From NCBI GenBank assembly GCA_937902805.1, contig CALEMB010000106.1:1-17342 (forward strand): 17,342 nt of DNA, in the 5' to 3' direction. Position numbers and translations under genes: made by a program. This stretch comes from an uncultured Bacteroidales bacterium (GTDB lineage Bacteria > Bacteroidota > Bacteroidia > Bacteroidales > F082). The notes below the pieces were generated by a model. It searched no databases. It was not told the origin of the DNA and was given only the letters and a program-made list of their open reading frames with translations. Below, one piece after another: positions 5,308-13,346 of this stretch; within the stretch, counting starts at the first letter, position 1; each line of letters starts with the position of its first letter.

Positions 5308-6786
5308 ATGACTATATTAATTAAGGTATTACAATTTTTCCTTTCCCTCTCCATTTTGATTTTCATTCACGAACTTGGCCATTTCCTTGCTGCCAAGGCC
5401 TTTAAGACCCGCGTTGAGAAGTTCTATCTCTTCTTCGACTGGGGCTTCTCGATTTTCCGCTGCAAGAAGGTGAACGGCAGATGGTGTTTCAGGTTCTTCT
5501 CGAAGAACGTCCCCGAGAAATATACCGTCACTGAATACATGGATGCGGCAGGCAAGAAACAGAAAAACTATGAGCCTATCGATCTTAGCACCTTGTCCGA
5601 GGACGACTGGCGCCGCAGTGACGAGACGGAATACGGCATTGGCTGGTTCCCATTGGGTGGTTACAACAAGATTGCCGGCATGATTGACGAGTCGATGGAC
5701 AAGTCGCAGATGCAACAGCCGCCACAGGAATGGGAGTTCCGCTCCAAGCCCGCTTGGCAGCGTTTCATTATCATGATTGCCGGCGTGACCATGAACGTGC
5801 TCCTCGCTTTTGTCATCTATATCGGCCTGCTCACCAAGGAAGGCGAACAGTATCTGCCCACCTCCGAAGTGAACAAATTCGGTATCAGCGTCGATAGCCT
5901 GGGTTATGAATTCGGCCTTCGCGATGGTGACAAGATTTTAGCCATCGACGGTAATTACATTGAGAATTTCCAAGAAATCCCGATGCAGATTATCCTGGAA
6001 AAGGCTCAGACGATAGAGGTGGAGCGCAATGGGAAGGACACCTTAATTAATCTGCCCGAGGATGCCCTCACGAAACTCTTGCAGAAACAGGATGGCAACT
6101 TCATCTCGTATCGTTTCCCGTTCGTCGTTGAGGCAGTGATGGAAAACTCTGTTGCCGAAGCAGGCGGACTGCAGGAAGGTGATGCCATTATCGCTATTAA
6201 TGAGATAGAAACGCCTTACTATCAAGATTTTGTGAAAAACATCAAGCAGTTTAAGAATCAAGATATCGAGCTTAGGGTGCTGCGCGACAACGATACGGTT
6301 GCCTTGGCCATGCATCTTACCGAAGAGGGTGTGATAGGTGCCTATTGCAGAACCTATCTGCCTGATTATTTTGAGATTGAGACCAAGGAATACACTTTCT
6401 TCCAAGCCATTCCCGCAGGCTTCTCCAAGACCTTCGACGAGTTGGGTGACTACTGGAAGCAGGTGAAGCTCATCTTCACGCCCAAGACCAAGGCTTACGA
6501 GAGTGTGGGCGGCTTCATCAGCATCGGCAAGATCTTCCCCGACCAATGGAATTGGAGCATCTTCTGGCGCATGACAGCCTTCCTCTCCATCGCCCTTGCC
6601 GTGATGAACATCCTGCCCATCCCGGCTTTGGACGGCGGCCACATCCTCTTCCTGCTGGTCGAAATCATCACGCGCCGCAAGCCCTCCGACAAGTTCATGG
6701 AAGTGGCTGAGACGGTGGGTCTGATTATCGTTATGGGTCTGATCATCTTGGCTAATGGCAACGATATCATCAGGCTCTTTAGGTAA
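5308..6786 (+). CDS. rseP: RIP metalloprotease RseP (site-2 protease, M50)
   Basis: This 492-residue intramembrane zinc protease cuts transmembrane segments, typically of anti-sigma factors or leftover signal peptides. The HExxH motif is HELGH at residues 21-25 in the first membrane helix. The third zinc ligand is D442 in LDGGH (441-445), preceded by NILPIPA. Two PDZ domains lie at about 185-255 and 265-345, with LRDGDKILAIDG and LQEGDAIIAINE as typical ligand-loop regions. Membrane helices are at about 5-25, 152-174, 423-440 and 468-485. It is longer than E. coli RseP (450) because of a hydrophilic insertion at about 45-110 before the conserved WFPLGGY loop. It starts 33 bp after the M23 gene with no terminator between them. 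Confidence 0.96.
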   Translation: MTILIKVLQFFLSLSILIFIHELGHFLAAKAFKTRVEKFYLFFDWGFSIFRCKKVNGRWCFRFFSKNVPEKYTVTEYMDAAGKKQKNYEPIDLSTLSEDDWRRSDETEYGIGWFPLGGYNKIAGMIDESMDKSQMQQPPQEWEFRSKPAWQRFIIMIAGVTMNVLLAFVIYIGLLTKEGEQYLPTSEVNKFGISVDSLGYEFGLRDGDKILAIDGNYIENFQEIPMQIILEKAQTIEVERNGKDTLINLPEDALTKLLQKQDGNFISYRFPFVVEAVMENSVAEAGGLQEGDAIIAINEIETPYYQDFVKNIKQFKNQDIELRVLRDNDTVALAMHLTEEGVIGAYCRTYLPDYFEIETKEYTFFQAIPAGFSKTFDELGDYWKQVKLIFTPKTKAYESVGGFISIGKIFPDQWNWSIFWRMTAFLSIALAVMNILPIPALDGGHILFLLVEIITRRKPSDKFMEVAETVGLIIVMGLIILANGNDIIRLFR

Positions 6787-6825
6787 ATTTTTCAAATTAA
6801 TTTGTCCCGATAAATACTTATTTTG

Positions 6826-6833
6826 TATTTTAG
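6826..6833 (+). promoter_or_regulatory. Weak promoter before the PorP/SprF-like gene
   Basis: TATTTTAG differs from TAnnTTTG at one position. TTTG at 6801-6804 is a perfect -33 box but 21 nt away instead of 19. It leaves a leader of only about 10 nt, so read-through from rseP is also possible. Confidence 0.35.
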
Positions 6834-6850
6834 CGGCTTCAATTCCGTCA

Positions 6851-7828
6851 ATGATGTTGCAATTGAATAGCAAAATAAAGCGTCTTTTCCTTGTGTTGGT
6901 CACAGTCGTGATGACGAGCGGTGCCTTTGCCCAGCAAGCGCCCATTTTCACCAACTATACCAATTCATACGCCTACGCCAATGCCGGTTTCTTGGGAATG
7001 AGCGAGGGCATTAATCTGATGGGACTGTATCGTGAGCAATGGGCTGGCTTCACTGATCCTGATGGCAATAAAGTCTCCCCGCAAACCTTCCTTTTGTCGG
7101 GCGATATGCCGCTGAGGGTGTTGCACGGTGGCCTCGGCTTTTCGGTGATGCGAGATCATATTGGATTCGAGAACGACGTCAACATAGGTTTGGGTTATTC
7201 TTTCCACCTCGATTTGGGCGGTTCCACCTTGGGCATCGGTTTGGCAGGTTCGTTGATCAACCGTTCTGTCGACTTCTCCCAACTGCATCCTGGCAGCGAG
7301 GGTGACCCGCTTTTGACGGGTCTGGGTGAGGAGAGCTCGCTGTTGTTTGATTTCAACGTGGGCCTTTTCTGGCAGATTCCCGAGTCGGTCTATGTGGGTT
7401 TCTCAGTTGTCAACGTGCTCGAGAGTATGACGAAGGCGTTGAGCGACAATTCAGAGAGCAGCGCCAGTTTTGTCACCGACAGGACCTTCTACCTGGTTGC
7501 GGGATGGCCCATACAGTTTGAGAATTTGCCCCGATTCACCTTTGTCCCTTCGGTGAGTGTGATGAGTGACATTGCTTCCACCCAATTCAATGCCAGCGCG
7601 AAAATCGTCTACAACAACCTTTTTTCGTTTGGTGTCAACTTCCGTCCTCGGGAGTCTGTTGGCTTGATGGCGGGGGTCACTTTCAAGGACATAACCATTG
7701 CATACGCATACGATATTAATATTATGGGGCTGACTGTGCCGGGATCGCATGAAGTGGCATTGAGTTATTGTTTCAAGCTCGACCTCGACCGTAATCCGAG
7801 GGACTACCGAAGCGTGAGATATCTGTGA
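6851..7828 (+). CDS. PorP/SprF family type IX secretion outer-membrane protein
   Basis: I place the start at 6851 (a second ATG follows at 6854) because the signal peptide, hydrophobic around LFLVLVTVVMTSGAFA and cut before QQAP, begins there. The longer open frame from 6755 would extend back into the 3' end of rseP. The protein is 325 residues. It shows the family pattern: QAPIFTNYTNSYAYANAGFLG near the mature N-terminus, GLYREQWAGF, repeated amphipathic beta strands and the late strand pattern SHEVALSYCF. Family members are outer-membrane barrels that help assemble the T9SS and anchor surface adhesins. It sits directly before gldKLMN, the classic porP-porKLMN arrangement. I leave the symbol blank because several paralogues usually exist in a genome. 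Confidence 0.9.
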   Translation: MMLQLNSKIKRLFLVLVTVVMTSGAFAQQAPIFTNYTNSYAYANAGFLGMSEGINLMGLYREQWAGFTDPDGNKVSPQTFLLSGDMPLRVLHGGLGFSVMRDHIGFENDVNIGLGYSFHLDLGGSTLGIGLAGSLINRSVDFSQLHPGSEGDPLLTGLGEESSLLFDFNVGLFWQIPESVYVGFSVVNVLESMTKALSDNSESSASFVTDRTFYLVAGWPIQFENLPRFTFVPSVSVMSDIASTQFNASAKIVYNNLFSFGVNFRPRESVGLMAGVTFKDITIAYAYDINIMGLTVPGSHEVALSYCFKLDLDRNPRDYRSVRYL

Positions 7829-7934
7829 TGAATTTTGGGAAAAACCGAGTCGTTTTAATTTGGAATAATTCGCATTGAGAATAAAAAAATAGCAAAAAAG
7901 TAAAAAAAATAAATTGCCGAGACATAATATTTTC

Positions 7935-7942
7935 TAATTTTG
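7935..7942 (+). promoter_or_regulatory. Bacteroidota-type promoter of gldKLMN
   Basis: TAATTTTG matches TAnnTTTG exactly. ATTG at 7913-7916 is a -33-like box 18 nt upstream. The leader before the GldK start at 8048 is about 100 nt and contains a 16-codon open frame (7969-8019) of doubtful meaning. This suggests that gldKLMN can be transcribed separately from the PorP/SprF-like gene. Confidence 0.65.
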
Positions 7943-8047
7943 GCGGTTTTTAATTCTAAACCGTCATAATGAATAAACGCTTTCGGCGTGACGAAATTGA
8001 AGAGAGAAGAAATAAGTAAAAATAGTAATCATATCATTATCAAGAAG

Positions 8048-9457
8048 ATGAAAAAACTATTGTTCGTATTTTCCATAGCATTGCTGCTCGCAAGCTGTGG
8101 TAATTCAAATCAAGGTGAGTTGGTTGGAGTGAGAAAGTCCAACAAAACCTTTAATCAGCCCGACCCATACGGGATGGTCTTCGTCCCTCAAGGGAGCTTC
8201 ACAATGGGCGTTGGTGGTGAGGACATCACAGGCTCTTACCTGAATGAACCCAAGACGGTTTCGGTTTCGGCTTTCTTTATGGACGAAACTGAAATCACCA
8301 ACAACGAATACCGCCAGTTCGTATATTGGGTGAGAGACTCCATCGCAAGAAGAATTCTTGCCGACAACTTCCCGGAAAGATTTGCCATCACCGAAAGCAA
8401 GACTGGTGAGGTGTATGATCCCCCGAGGCTGAATTGGAAGGAAAAACTCGATTGGAACAGCAAGGAGCAGGAAATCCGTGAGGCTCTTGAACCCATGTAT
8501 CTGCCCGAAACAGAGAGATATTTCCGCAGAAAGGAAATCGACCCAAGAAAGTTGTATTATTCATACTATTGGTTTGACATGGTCGCTGCCGCCAAGAAGG
8601 ATTTCTCGGAAGACAGATTGCAGAACAACGACTATTCCCTCGGCGAAGCTGATGCTGGCATTAATGTCGACAGAAAGGGTGCTTGGTCGAATCGTCGGCA
8701 GGGCTACAGCGACCGCTCGGTCTATGCCCGTGCCGAAGTTATCAATGTCTATCCCGACACGTTGTGCTGGATTCACGATTACAGCTATTCATTTAACGAC
8801 CCGATGACGGAACGCTACTTTTGGCATCCCGCATACGACAACTATCCGGTGGTGGGTGTCACCTGGCAACAGGCTCGCGCTTTCTGCGTGTGGCGTACCG
8901 AATTGCTCAACGCCTACCTGCGTACGAGAAAGAATGCTGATGGGTCAGAGTTCCGTCTGCCCACCGAAACTGAATGGGAATGGGCTGCGCGCGGCGGCAA
9001 GATGTTGAACCCCTATCCGTGGGGTGGTCCTAACCCCACCAATGCCAAGGGTTGCTACCTCGCCAACTTCAAGCCGAGAAGAGGTAACTATCTCGCCGAC
9101 GGTGGTCTGCGTACCCTCGTTGTGGGTTGCTACCCGCCCAATGGCTGGGGCCTCTACGACATGGCTGGCAACGTTGCCGAGTGGACCAACACGGCTTATG
9201 ATCCCAACTCATACAACTTCACTTGGGACATGAACCCCAACTACACCTATAATGCAAAAATCGACGACCCGCCGGTCATGAAGCGTAAGGTTGTCCGTGG
9301 TGGTTCATGGAAGGACATTTCCTACTATATGCAAGTTACTACCCGCGACTACCAATATCAGGATTCGGCCAACTGCTACACTGGCTTCCGCTGCATCCAG
9401 CCTTATCTGGGCCGCAACAAGGGCGACAACCCGAGAATGTCGAGGGTTTATAGATAA
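8048..9457 (+). CDS. gldK: T9SS/gliding lipoprotein GldK (PorK)
   Basis: I chose the start at 8048 rather than the in-frame 7988 because it gives a clean lipoprotein signal: KKLLFVFSIALLLASC with lipidated C17. The 469-residue protein has an FGE-sulfatase-type fold: VFVPQGSFTMG (45-54), MDETEITNNEY (78-88), RLPTETEWEWAARGG (303-317), GLYDMAGNVAEWT (368-380) and VVRGGSW (415-421). In GldK/PorK this fold is structural, not enzymatic. With GldN it builds the periplasmic ring attached to the outer membrane. The insertion rich in aromatic and charged residues at about 120-240 is expected of GldK compared with true formylglycine-generating enzymes. The gene opens the gldKLMN operon and gldL follows 55 bp later. 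Confidence 0.95.
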   Translation: MKKLLFVFSIALLLASCGNSNQGELVGVRKSNKTFNQPDPYGMVFVPQGSFTMGVGGEDITGSYLNEPKTVSVSAFFMDETEITNNEYRQFVYWVRDSIARRILADNFPERFAITESKTGEVYDPPRLNWKEKLDWNSKEQEIREALEPMYLPETERYFRRKEIDPRKLYYSYYWFDMVAAAKKDFSEDRLQNNDYSLGEADAGINVDRKGAWSNRRQGYSDRSVYARAEVINVYPDTLCWIHDYSYSFNDPMTERYFWHPAYDNYPVVGVTWQQARAFCVWRTELLNAYLRTRKNADGSEFRLPTETEWEWAARGGKMLNPYPWGGPNPTNAKGCYLANFKPRRGNYLADGGLRTLVVGCYPPNGWGLYDMAGNVAEWTNTAYDPNSYNFTWDMNPNYTYNAKIDDPPVMKRKVVRGGSWKDISYYMQVTTRDYQYQDSANCYTGFRCIQPYLGRNKGDNPRMSRVYR

Positions 9458-9512
9458 ATCATGAAATCAATTAATTTATTAAAAATAAAAATCATCTAAA
9501 ATTCAAATTGTC

Positions 9513-10361
9513 ATGGCAAAGAAAGAACTTAGCAAATTCCAACAATTCCTTACTTCGAAAAAGTTCAAAACCTTTATGGGATACCTCTATGGTTGGGGTG
9601 CATCCGTGGTTATGATTGGTGCTTACTTCAAGCTGACCCACATTCCTGGTGCTGACTTCATGCTGGCTCTAGGTCTGGGTATCGAAGCATTAATCTTCTT
9701 TATGTCGGCTTTCGAGCCTCAACATGTCGAATATGCTTGGGACAACGTTTTCTGCGAACTCGAAGAGGATTGGGATGGAAAAACGCGTACTCAGTTTGCC
9801 ACTATTAATGGCGGTTCTTCTGCCAGCAATCTCACTAGCGCTGAAGATGCCATGCTGAGCAAGATGCTTGAAAAGATGAATGTTTCCGAAGATACCTTCA
9901 AGAAACTTGGTAAAGGTATCGACAAACTGGCTGAAAACGCCGGTCAGATGGCTGACATTTCCAACGCTATGGCCGCTACCACCAACTACGCTGCTGCTAT
10001 GGACCGTGCCACGAAGTCTATCGCCGACTTCTCGAACGCCTACATCCAAACCAACCAGAAGCTGTCCGATTCTTTGGGCAAGCTCGACTTCAGCGCTCTC
10101 GATGGCAACACCATCAAGAAGGTGGCCAGCAGCATGACTTCACTCAACTCTATCTACGAGTTGCAGTTGCAAGGTGCCGAGCAGACTTCAGCTGCCAGCA
10201 AGAAGTTGACTGAAACTATGAACAAGTACATGGATAACCTCAACGCTTCCTCACAGAATGCCGGTCAACTCAACCAGCAGTTGACGCAGTTGTCACAGCG
10301 CTTGACCGCTTTGAACAACGTCTATGGTGGAATGTTGTCAGCTATGAATATCAAGGCATAA
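9513..10361 (+). CDS. gldL: T9SS inner-membrane motor protein GldL (PorL)
   Basis: The 282-residue protein has two N-terminal membrane helices (about 22-41 and 48-66) and a long cytoplasmic, alanine-, serine- and glutamine-rich helical tail. GldL with GldM forms the proton-driven rotary motor that powers the T9SS and gliding. By manual alignment with the remembered Flavobacterium GldL sequence, the key polar membrane residues are kept: Y26, K40 and H43 in helix 1, E58 in GIEAL and E68 in FEPQ of helix 2. The motor is therefore probably functional. It lies 55 bp after gldK and 47 bp before gldM in one operon. No Shine-Dalgarno sequence precedes the ATG. Confidence 0.95.
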   Translation: MAKKELSKFQQFLTSKKFKTFMGYLYGWGASVVMIGAYFKLTHIPGADFMLALGLGIEALIFFMSAFEPQHVEYAWDNVFCELEEDWDGKTRTQFATINGGSSASNLTSAEDAMLSKMLEKMNVSEDTFKKLGKGIDKLAENAGQMADISNAMAATTNYAAAMDRATKSIADFSNAYIQTNQKLSDSLGKLDFSALDGNTIKKVASSMTSLNSIYELQLQGAEQTSAASKKLTETMNKYMDNLNASSQNAGQLNQQLTQLSQRLTALNNVYGGMLSAMNIKA

Positions 10362-10392
10362 TTCTACTACTCAAATCGATTGTATAATTTAG

Positions 10393-10400
10393 AAAAGGAG
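10393..10400 (+). promoter_or_regulatory. Shine-Dalgarno sequence before gldM
   Basis: AAAAGGAG ends 8 nt before the gldM ATG (10409), the classical spacing. Neighbouring genes in this window show no comparable site, as usual in Bacteroidota. Confidence 0.55.
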
Positions 10401-10408
10401 TAAGAATT

Positions 10409-12151
10409 ATGGCAGGCTACAAAGAAACCCCAAGACAGAAAATGATCGGTATGATGTACCTGGTCTATACTGCCTTGTTAGCAATGAATGTCTCGAAGGA
10501 CATCCTCGATGCCTTCGACACTGTGAATACCGGTGTCCAAACCACCAATATTACGCTCTCGAACCAGATTGCCCAGAAATATGCCGCTTTTGAAGAGCAG
10601 TATGGGCTTGATCAGGAGAAGGTCGGTCCCTATTGGGAGCAGGCCCAAGCTTTGAGAGAGGAAGCCACTGAGTTCATCAACTACGTCGAAACCTTGAAAT
10701 GGGATTTGGTGAAACAAGTTGAACTATCTAAGGCTTCTTCGGAAGAAGAAGCAATCCAGATGGCTATTAATGAAAGAGGTTTGCTGAAGAGCTCTAACAC
10801 TTCCCTCAATGGACGTACGATTTATGATATCAACACCTCCAAGGTGAAGTCAAGAGACGGTTACAACCAACCCACTGAAATCATGATGGGTAATCCCGAA
10901 GGTCCGGGCAATGGCGGTAAGTCATACGAGCTTTCCGAGAAGATGAAGCATTTCCGCAATCAAGTGGTTAAGGCCGCTGGTCCCGAACATCTTCATGAAA
11001 TTGGCCTTTTGACCGATAGTATTTTCGGAACGAAAGAGTTTTTGCAAGAAAACGGCTATACTGAGAACCAAATGAAGAAGCTCCCCTATGCTGGCAACTA
11101 CTATGGTGCCAAGATTAGCTACTATCCTGGTTCTACCGACATGGTTCAAGACAGCTGGGAATACCACAACTTCCACCACACGGTGTTGGTTGCTGACGTC
11201 ACCCTGTTGAACAAGATCATCTCTGAGGCTCAGACCGCTGAGTTGAATGCTGTCAGCGAATTGATGTCTGACATCCACGCCACTGACTTTACCTTTGATG
11301 AAATTGGTGCCAAGGTGTTTGCCGAAAGCGGTTACCTGCTCTCTGGCCAGACCTATAAGGCCCAGGCCATGGTGACTGCTTGGAAGAACTCACAACTGAC
11401 CGCCCGCGTGAAACTCGATGGCGGTGCTGAAAAAGAGTATACCAGCAATGCCCAAGGCGTGATTCCGTTGGAATGGAATGTCGGCGTTGGCACACACACC
11501 TATACTGGTATTATCGATATGTTGGATCCTTCCACTAACCAGATGGCGGAATATCCGTTCCAGGGCTCCTTCACCGTGGCTCCTCCTGCGGTGAGTGTTT
11601 CGGCCACCAAGATGAACGTGGTGTATCGTGGTATTGAAAACCCGATTGCAGTCGGTGGTGGTGTCGGTGGTGAAATCAGCGCATCGGCCAGCAGCGGCAC
11701 TTTGACCAGAACGGGCAATGGTACCTATAACCTGCGTCCCGGTGAGGCCAACGAAGTGACCATCAATGTTACTTCCGCTGGCTCCAGCCTCGGTAGCATG
11801 AAGTTCCGCGTTAAAGACCTGCCGAAGCCTACGGCTCTCATCCGTAACGTGGTGAACGGTGTTGTATCAAAGAACGCTTTGCTTAGTGCTGGTGGTGTGA
11901 TTGCCGAAATGAAGGATTTTGACTTTGAAGGTGTACATTATGATGTGGTCGGTTATACTTTCCGTTACAAGACCAAGAGCGGTACTACCAAGGAAGCCAA
12001 GGCTAACAGTGGCTCTTTCACCGAGGAGATCAAGTCAGCCATTAATCAATCCAATGTAGGCGATATGTTCGTGTTCACCGCCATTCAGGTGCGCGGTAAC
12101 GACGGCAAGACCAAGACCCTTGAAACGCCTCTTGGTATTGAAATCAAGTAA
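10409..12151 (+). CDS. gldM: T9SS motor protein GldM (PorM)
   Basis: The N-terminus, AGYKETPRQKMIGMMYLVYTA followed by LAMNVSKDILDAF, is diagnostic of GldM: a short cytoplasmic tail with the conserved R9, then one membrane helix (about 12-30). The rest is periplasmic: a helical domain up to about residue 300, then beta-sandwich domains (for example YKAQAMVTAWKNS, FQGSFTVAPPAVSV, KFRVKDLPKPTALI) that reach the GldK/GldN ring. Dimeric GldM is the rotating shaft inside the GldL pentamer. At 580 residues it is about 60-70 longer than the Flavobacterium and Porphyromonas proteins (about 513-516), so one or more periplasmic domains carry insertions. It has a good Shine-Dalgarno site and is followed by gldN after 20 bp. 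Confidence 0.96.
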   Translation: MAGYKETPRQKMIGMMYLVYTALLAMNVSKDILDAFDTVNTGVQTTNITLSNQIAQKYAAFEEQYGLDQEKVGPYWEQAQALREEATEFINYVETLKWDLVKQVELSKASSEEEAIQMAINERGLLKSSNTSLNGRTIYDINTSKVKSRDGYNQPTEIMMGNPEGPGNGGKSYELSEKMKHFRNQVVKAAGPEHLHEIGLLTDSIFGTKEFLQENGYTENQMKKLPYAGNYYGAKISYYPGSTDMVQDSWEYHNFHHTVLVADVTLLNKIISEAQTAELNAVSELMSDIHATDFTFDEIGAKVFAESGYLLSGQTYKAQAMVTAWKNSQLTARVKLDGGAEKEYTSNAQGVIPLEWNVGVGTHTYTGIIDMLDPSTNQMAEYPFQGSFTVAPPAVSVSATKMNVVYRGIENPIAVGGGVGGEISASASSGTLTRTGNGTYNLRPGEANEVTINVTSAGSSLGSMKFRVKDLPKPTALIRNVVNGVVSKNALLSAGGVIAEMKDFDFEGVHYDVVGYTFRYKTKSGTTKEAKANSGSFTEEIKSAINQSNVGDMFVFTAIQVRGNDGKTKTLETPLGIEIK

Positions 12152-12171
12152 ACAATTAAAACCTTTATAAG

Positions 12172-13020
12172 ATGAAAAAGACACTTGTTTCCATGTTGAC
12201 CCTTGCGGTGCTCTTCGGCAGTCTGAGCATCAACGCCCAGACCACTGATATCAAGCCGCCGAAGAACAGTATCCTCTCAGGCCAGCAGCAAATCATGAAC
12301 GAAAAGGCCCCTTCGCCGCTTCCGGAAATTGACGAATCTAACGTCATGTGGAAGAAGACGGTGATTAGGGAAGTTGACTTCCGTCAGAAGATCAATCAAG
12401 TGTTCTACTATCCTGTCAATCCGACCGAGGACTGGAGAAACCTCATCACGGTCATTTACGACGGCATCCAGAGTGGTGACATCACCCCTTACCGTGTCGA
12501 GAACAACATCGACGACATGGTGACGCCGTTGACACTGGCCGACTTTGAAAAAGAAAACGTCAAGGTCGGTGATCCGCCGGTCATTTGGAGCGAAGAATTG
12601 GGCACCGAAGTACCCAATGAGATTATCTTCAAGGATCGTATGATTAATGTGACCCGTCTGAGAATCAAGGAAGATTGGTACTTTGACAAGAAATTGTCGC
12701 AGTTCCTTGTCCGCATCATCGCCTTGGGTCCCATTGTAGTCGACGACGATGGCGGTCTCTCCCAAGTGTGTTGGATTCCCTACGAAGATTCTCGCGATGT
12801 GCTGGCCAAGGCTTTTGCCTTTAACCGCAACAACTCGGCCCAGCGTCGTACCTATGATGAGGTGCTGCAGAAGCGCATCTTCGACAGCTACATCATTAAA
12901 GAAGAGAACGTCTATGACCGTTACATCAATTCCTACGCTTTCAATATTGACGCCCTCTACGAATCGGAGCGCATCAAAGAAGAAATGCTCAACTTCGAGC
13001 AAAGCCTCTGGGAATATTGA
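12172..13020 (+). CDS. gldN: T9SS periplasmic ring protein GldN (PorN)
   Basis: The 282-residue protein has a signal peptide (about 1-22, ending INA-Q) and is exported to the periplasm. Family features include VMWKKTVIREVDFRQKINQ, YPVNPTEDWRNLITVIYDG, ALGPIVVDDDGG and the C-terminal NFEQSLWEY. GldN forms the ring with lipoprotein GldK at the outer membrane and is needed for T9SS secretion. It starts 20 bp after gldM and ends the operon; a strong terminator follows at 13039. No duplicate such as gldO is present here. Confidence 0.94.
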   Translation: MKKTLVSMLTLAVLFGSLSINAQTTDIKPPKNSILSGQQQIMNEKAPSPLPEIDESNVMWKKTVIREVDFRQKINQVFYYPVNPTEDWRNLITVIYDGIQSGDITPYRVENNIDDMVTPLTLADFEKENVKVGDPPVIWSEELGTEVPNEIIFKDRMINVTRLRIKEDWYFDKKLSQFLVRIIALGPIVVDDDGGLSQVCWIPYEDSRDVLAKAFAFNRNNSAQRRTYDEVLQKRIFDSYIIKEENVYDRYINSYAFNIDALYESERIKEEMLNFEQSLWEY

Positions 13021-13038
13021 TGGTATGCATCGAAAAGG

Positions 13039-13069
13039 AAAAGGACATCCATACGGGTGTCCTTTTTTT
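13039..13069 (+). terminator. Intrinsic terminator of gldKLMN
   Basis: AAAAGGACATCC (13039-13050) pairs with GGGTGTCCTTTT (13055-13066), 12 pairs with one G-U, around an ATAC loop, followed by further T to 13069. It lies 18 bp after the gldN stop. Confidence 0.93.
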
Positions 13070-13105
13070 GTTGTCTTATGCGCCATGACAGGTATGTGGC
13101 AAACA

Positions 13106-13136
13106 AAAAGAGCAGCAGAGAATTTGCTGCTCTTTT
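13106..13136 (-). terminator. Intrinsic terminator of tRNA-Pro
   Basis: AAAAGAGCAGC (13106-13116) and GCTGCTCTTTT (13126-13136) form a perfect 11-bp stem around a 9-nt loop. Read on the minus strand it starts immediately after the tRNA 3' end and ends in TTTTTG. It faces the gldN terminator convergently. Confidence 0.85.
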
Positions 13137-13137
13137 G

Positions 13138-13211
13138 TCGGAGTGGCCCGACTCGAACGGGCGACCGCTTGCACCCCATGCAAGAATGCTAGCCAACTGC
13201 ACCACACCCCG
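13138..13211 (-). tRNA. tRNA-Pro, anticodon GGG
   Basis: The minus strand folds into a complete cloverleaf of 74 nt. Acceptor CGGGGTG pairs with CACTCCG (one G-U). The D arm is GTGC/GCAT. The anticodon stem CTTGC/GCAAG encloses ATGGGGT with anticodon GGG at 13175-13177. The variable loop is CGGTC, and the T arm GCCCG/CGGGC has loop TTCGAGT. The discriminator is A at 13138. The CCA end is not encoded, as is common in Bacteroidota. The GGG anticodon reads CCC and CCU proline codons. Confidence 0.95.
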
Positions 13212-13240
13212 ATTGCATGTATTCTTTCGAATTGCGGCTG

Positions 13241-13248
13241 CAAAGATA
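13241..13248 (-). promoter_or_regulatory. Promoter of tRNA-Pro
   Basis: On the minus strand TATCTTTG matches TAnnTTTG exactly, followed by CAGCCGC. It is 29 bp upstream of the tRNA 5' end, giving a short leader. No clear -33 box is visible. Confidence 0.7.
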
Positions 13249-13290
13249 CGAATGTTTTTCGAACTATTGTTCACTTTGCGAAAAAAAAGT

Positions 13291-13298
13291 TACCTTTG
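13291..13298 (+). promoter_or_regulatory. Promoter of trxB
   Basis: TACCTTTG matches TAnnTTTG exactly. ATTG at 13266-13269 is a possible -33 box 21 nt upstream. It is divergent from the tRNA-Pro promoter, with 42 bp between the two -7 boxes, and gives a leader of about 40 nt before the ATG at 13347. Confidence 0.7.
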
Positions 13299-13346
13299 CA
13301 AAGAAATAACCCTTAACTATAAACTTTCAACTCTAAACTAATCAAA

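Noticed and set aside
6755..6850. Longer start for the PorP/SprF-like protein
   Set aside because: It overlaps the end of rseP and would put 32 residues before a proper signal peptide.
6043..6954. 303-residue minus-strand frame over the rseP 3' end
   Set aside because: It overlaps conserved RseP PDZ and LDGGH coding sequence and has no recognisable domains.
12277..13179. 300-residue minus-strand frame over gldN and tRNA-Pro
   Set aside because: It runs through a tRNA, two terminators and gldN, so it cannot be a real gene.
13057..13341. 94-codon plus-strand frame between gldN and trxB
   Set aside because: It is antisense to the tRNA and spans a terminator hairpin and both promoters.
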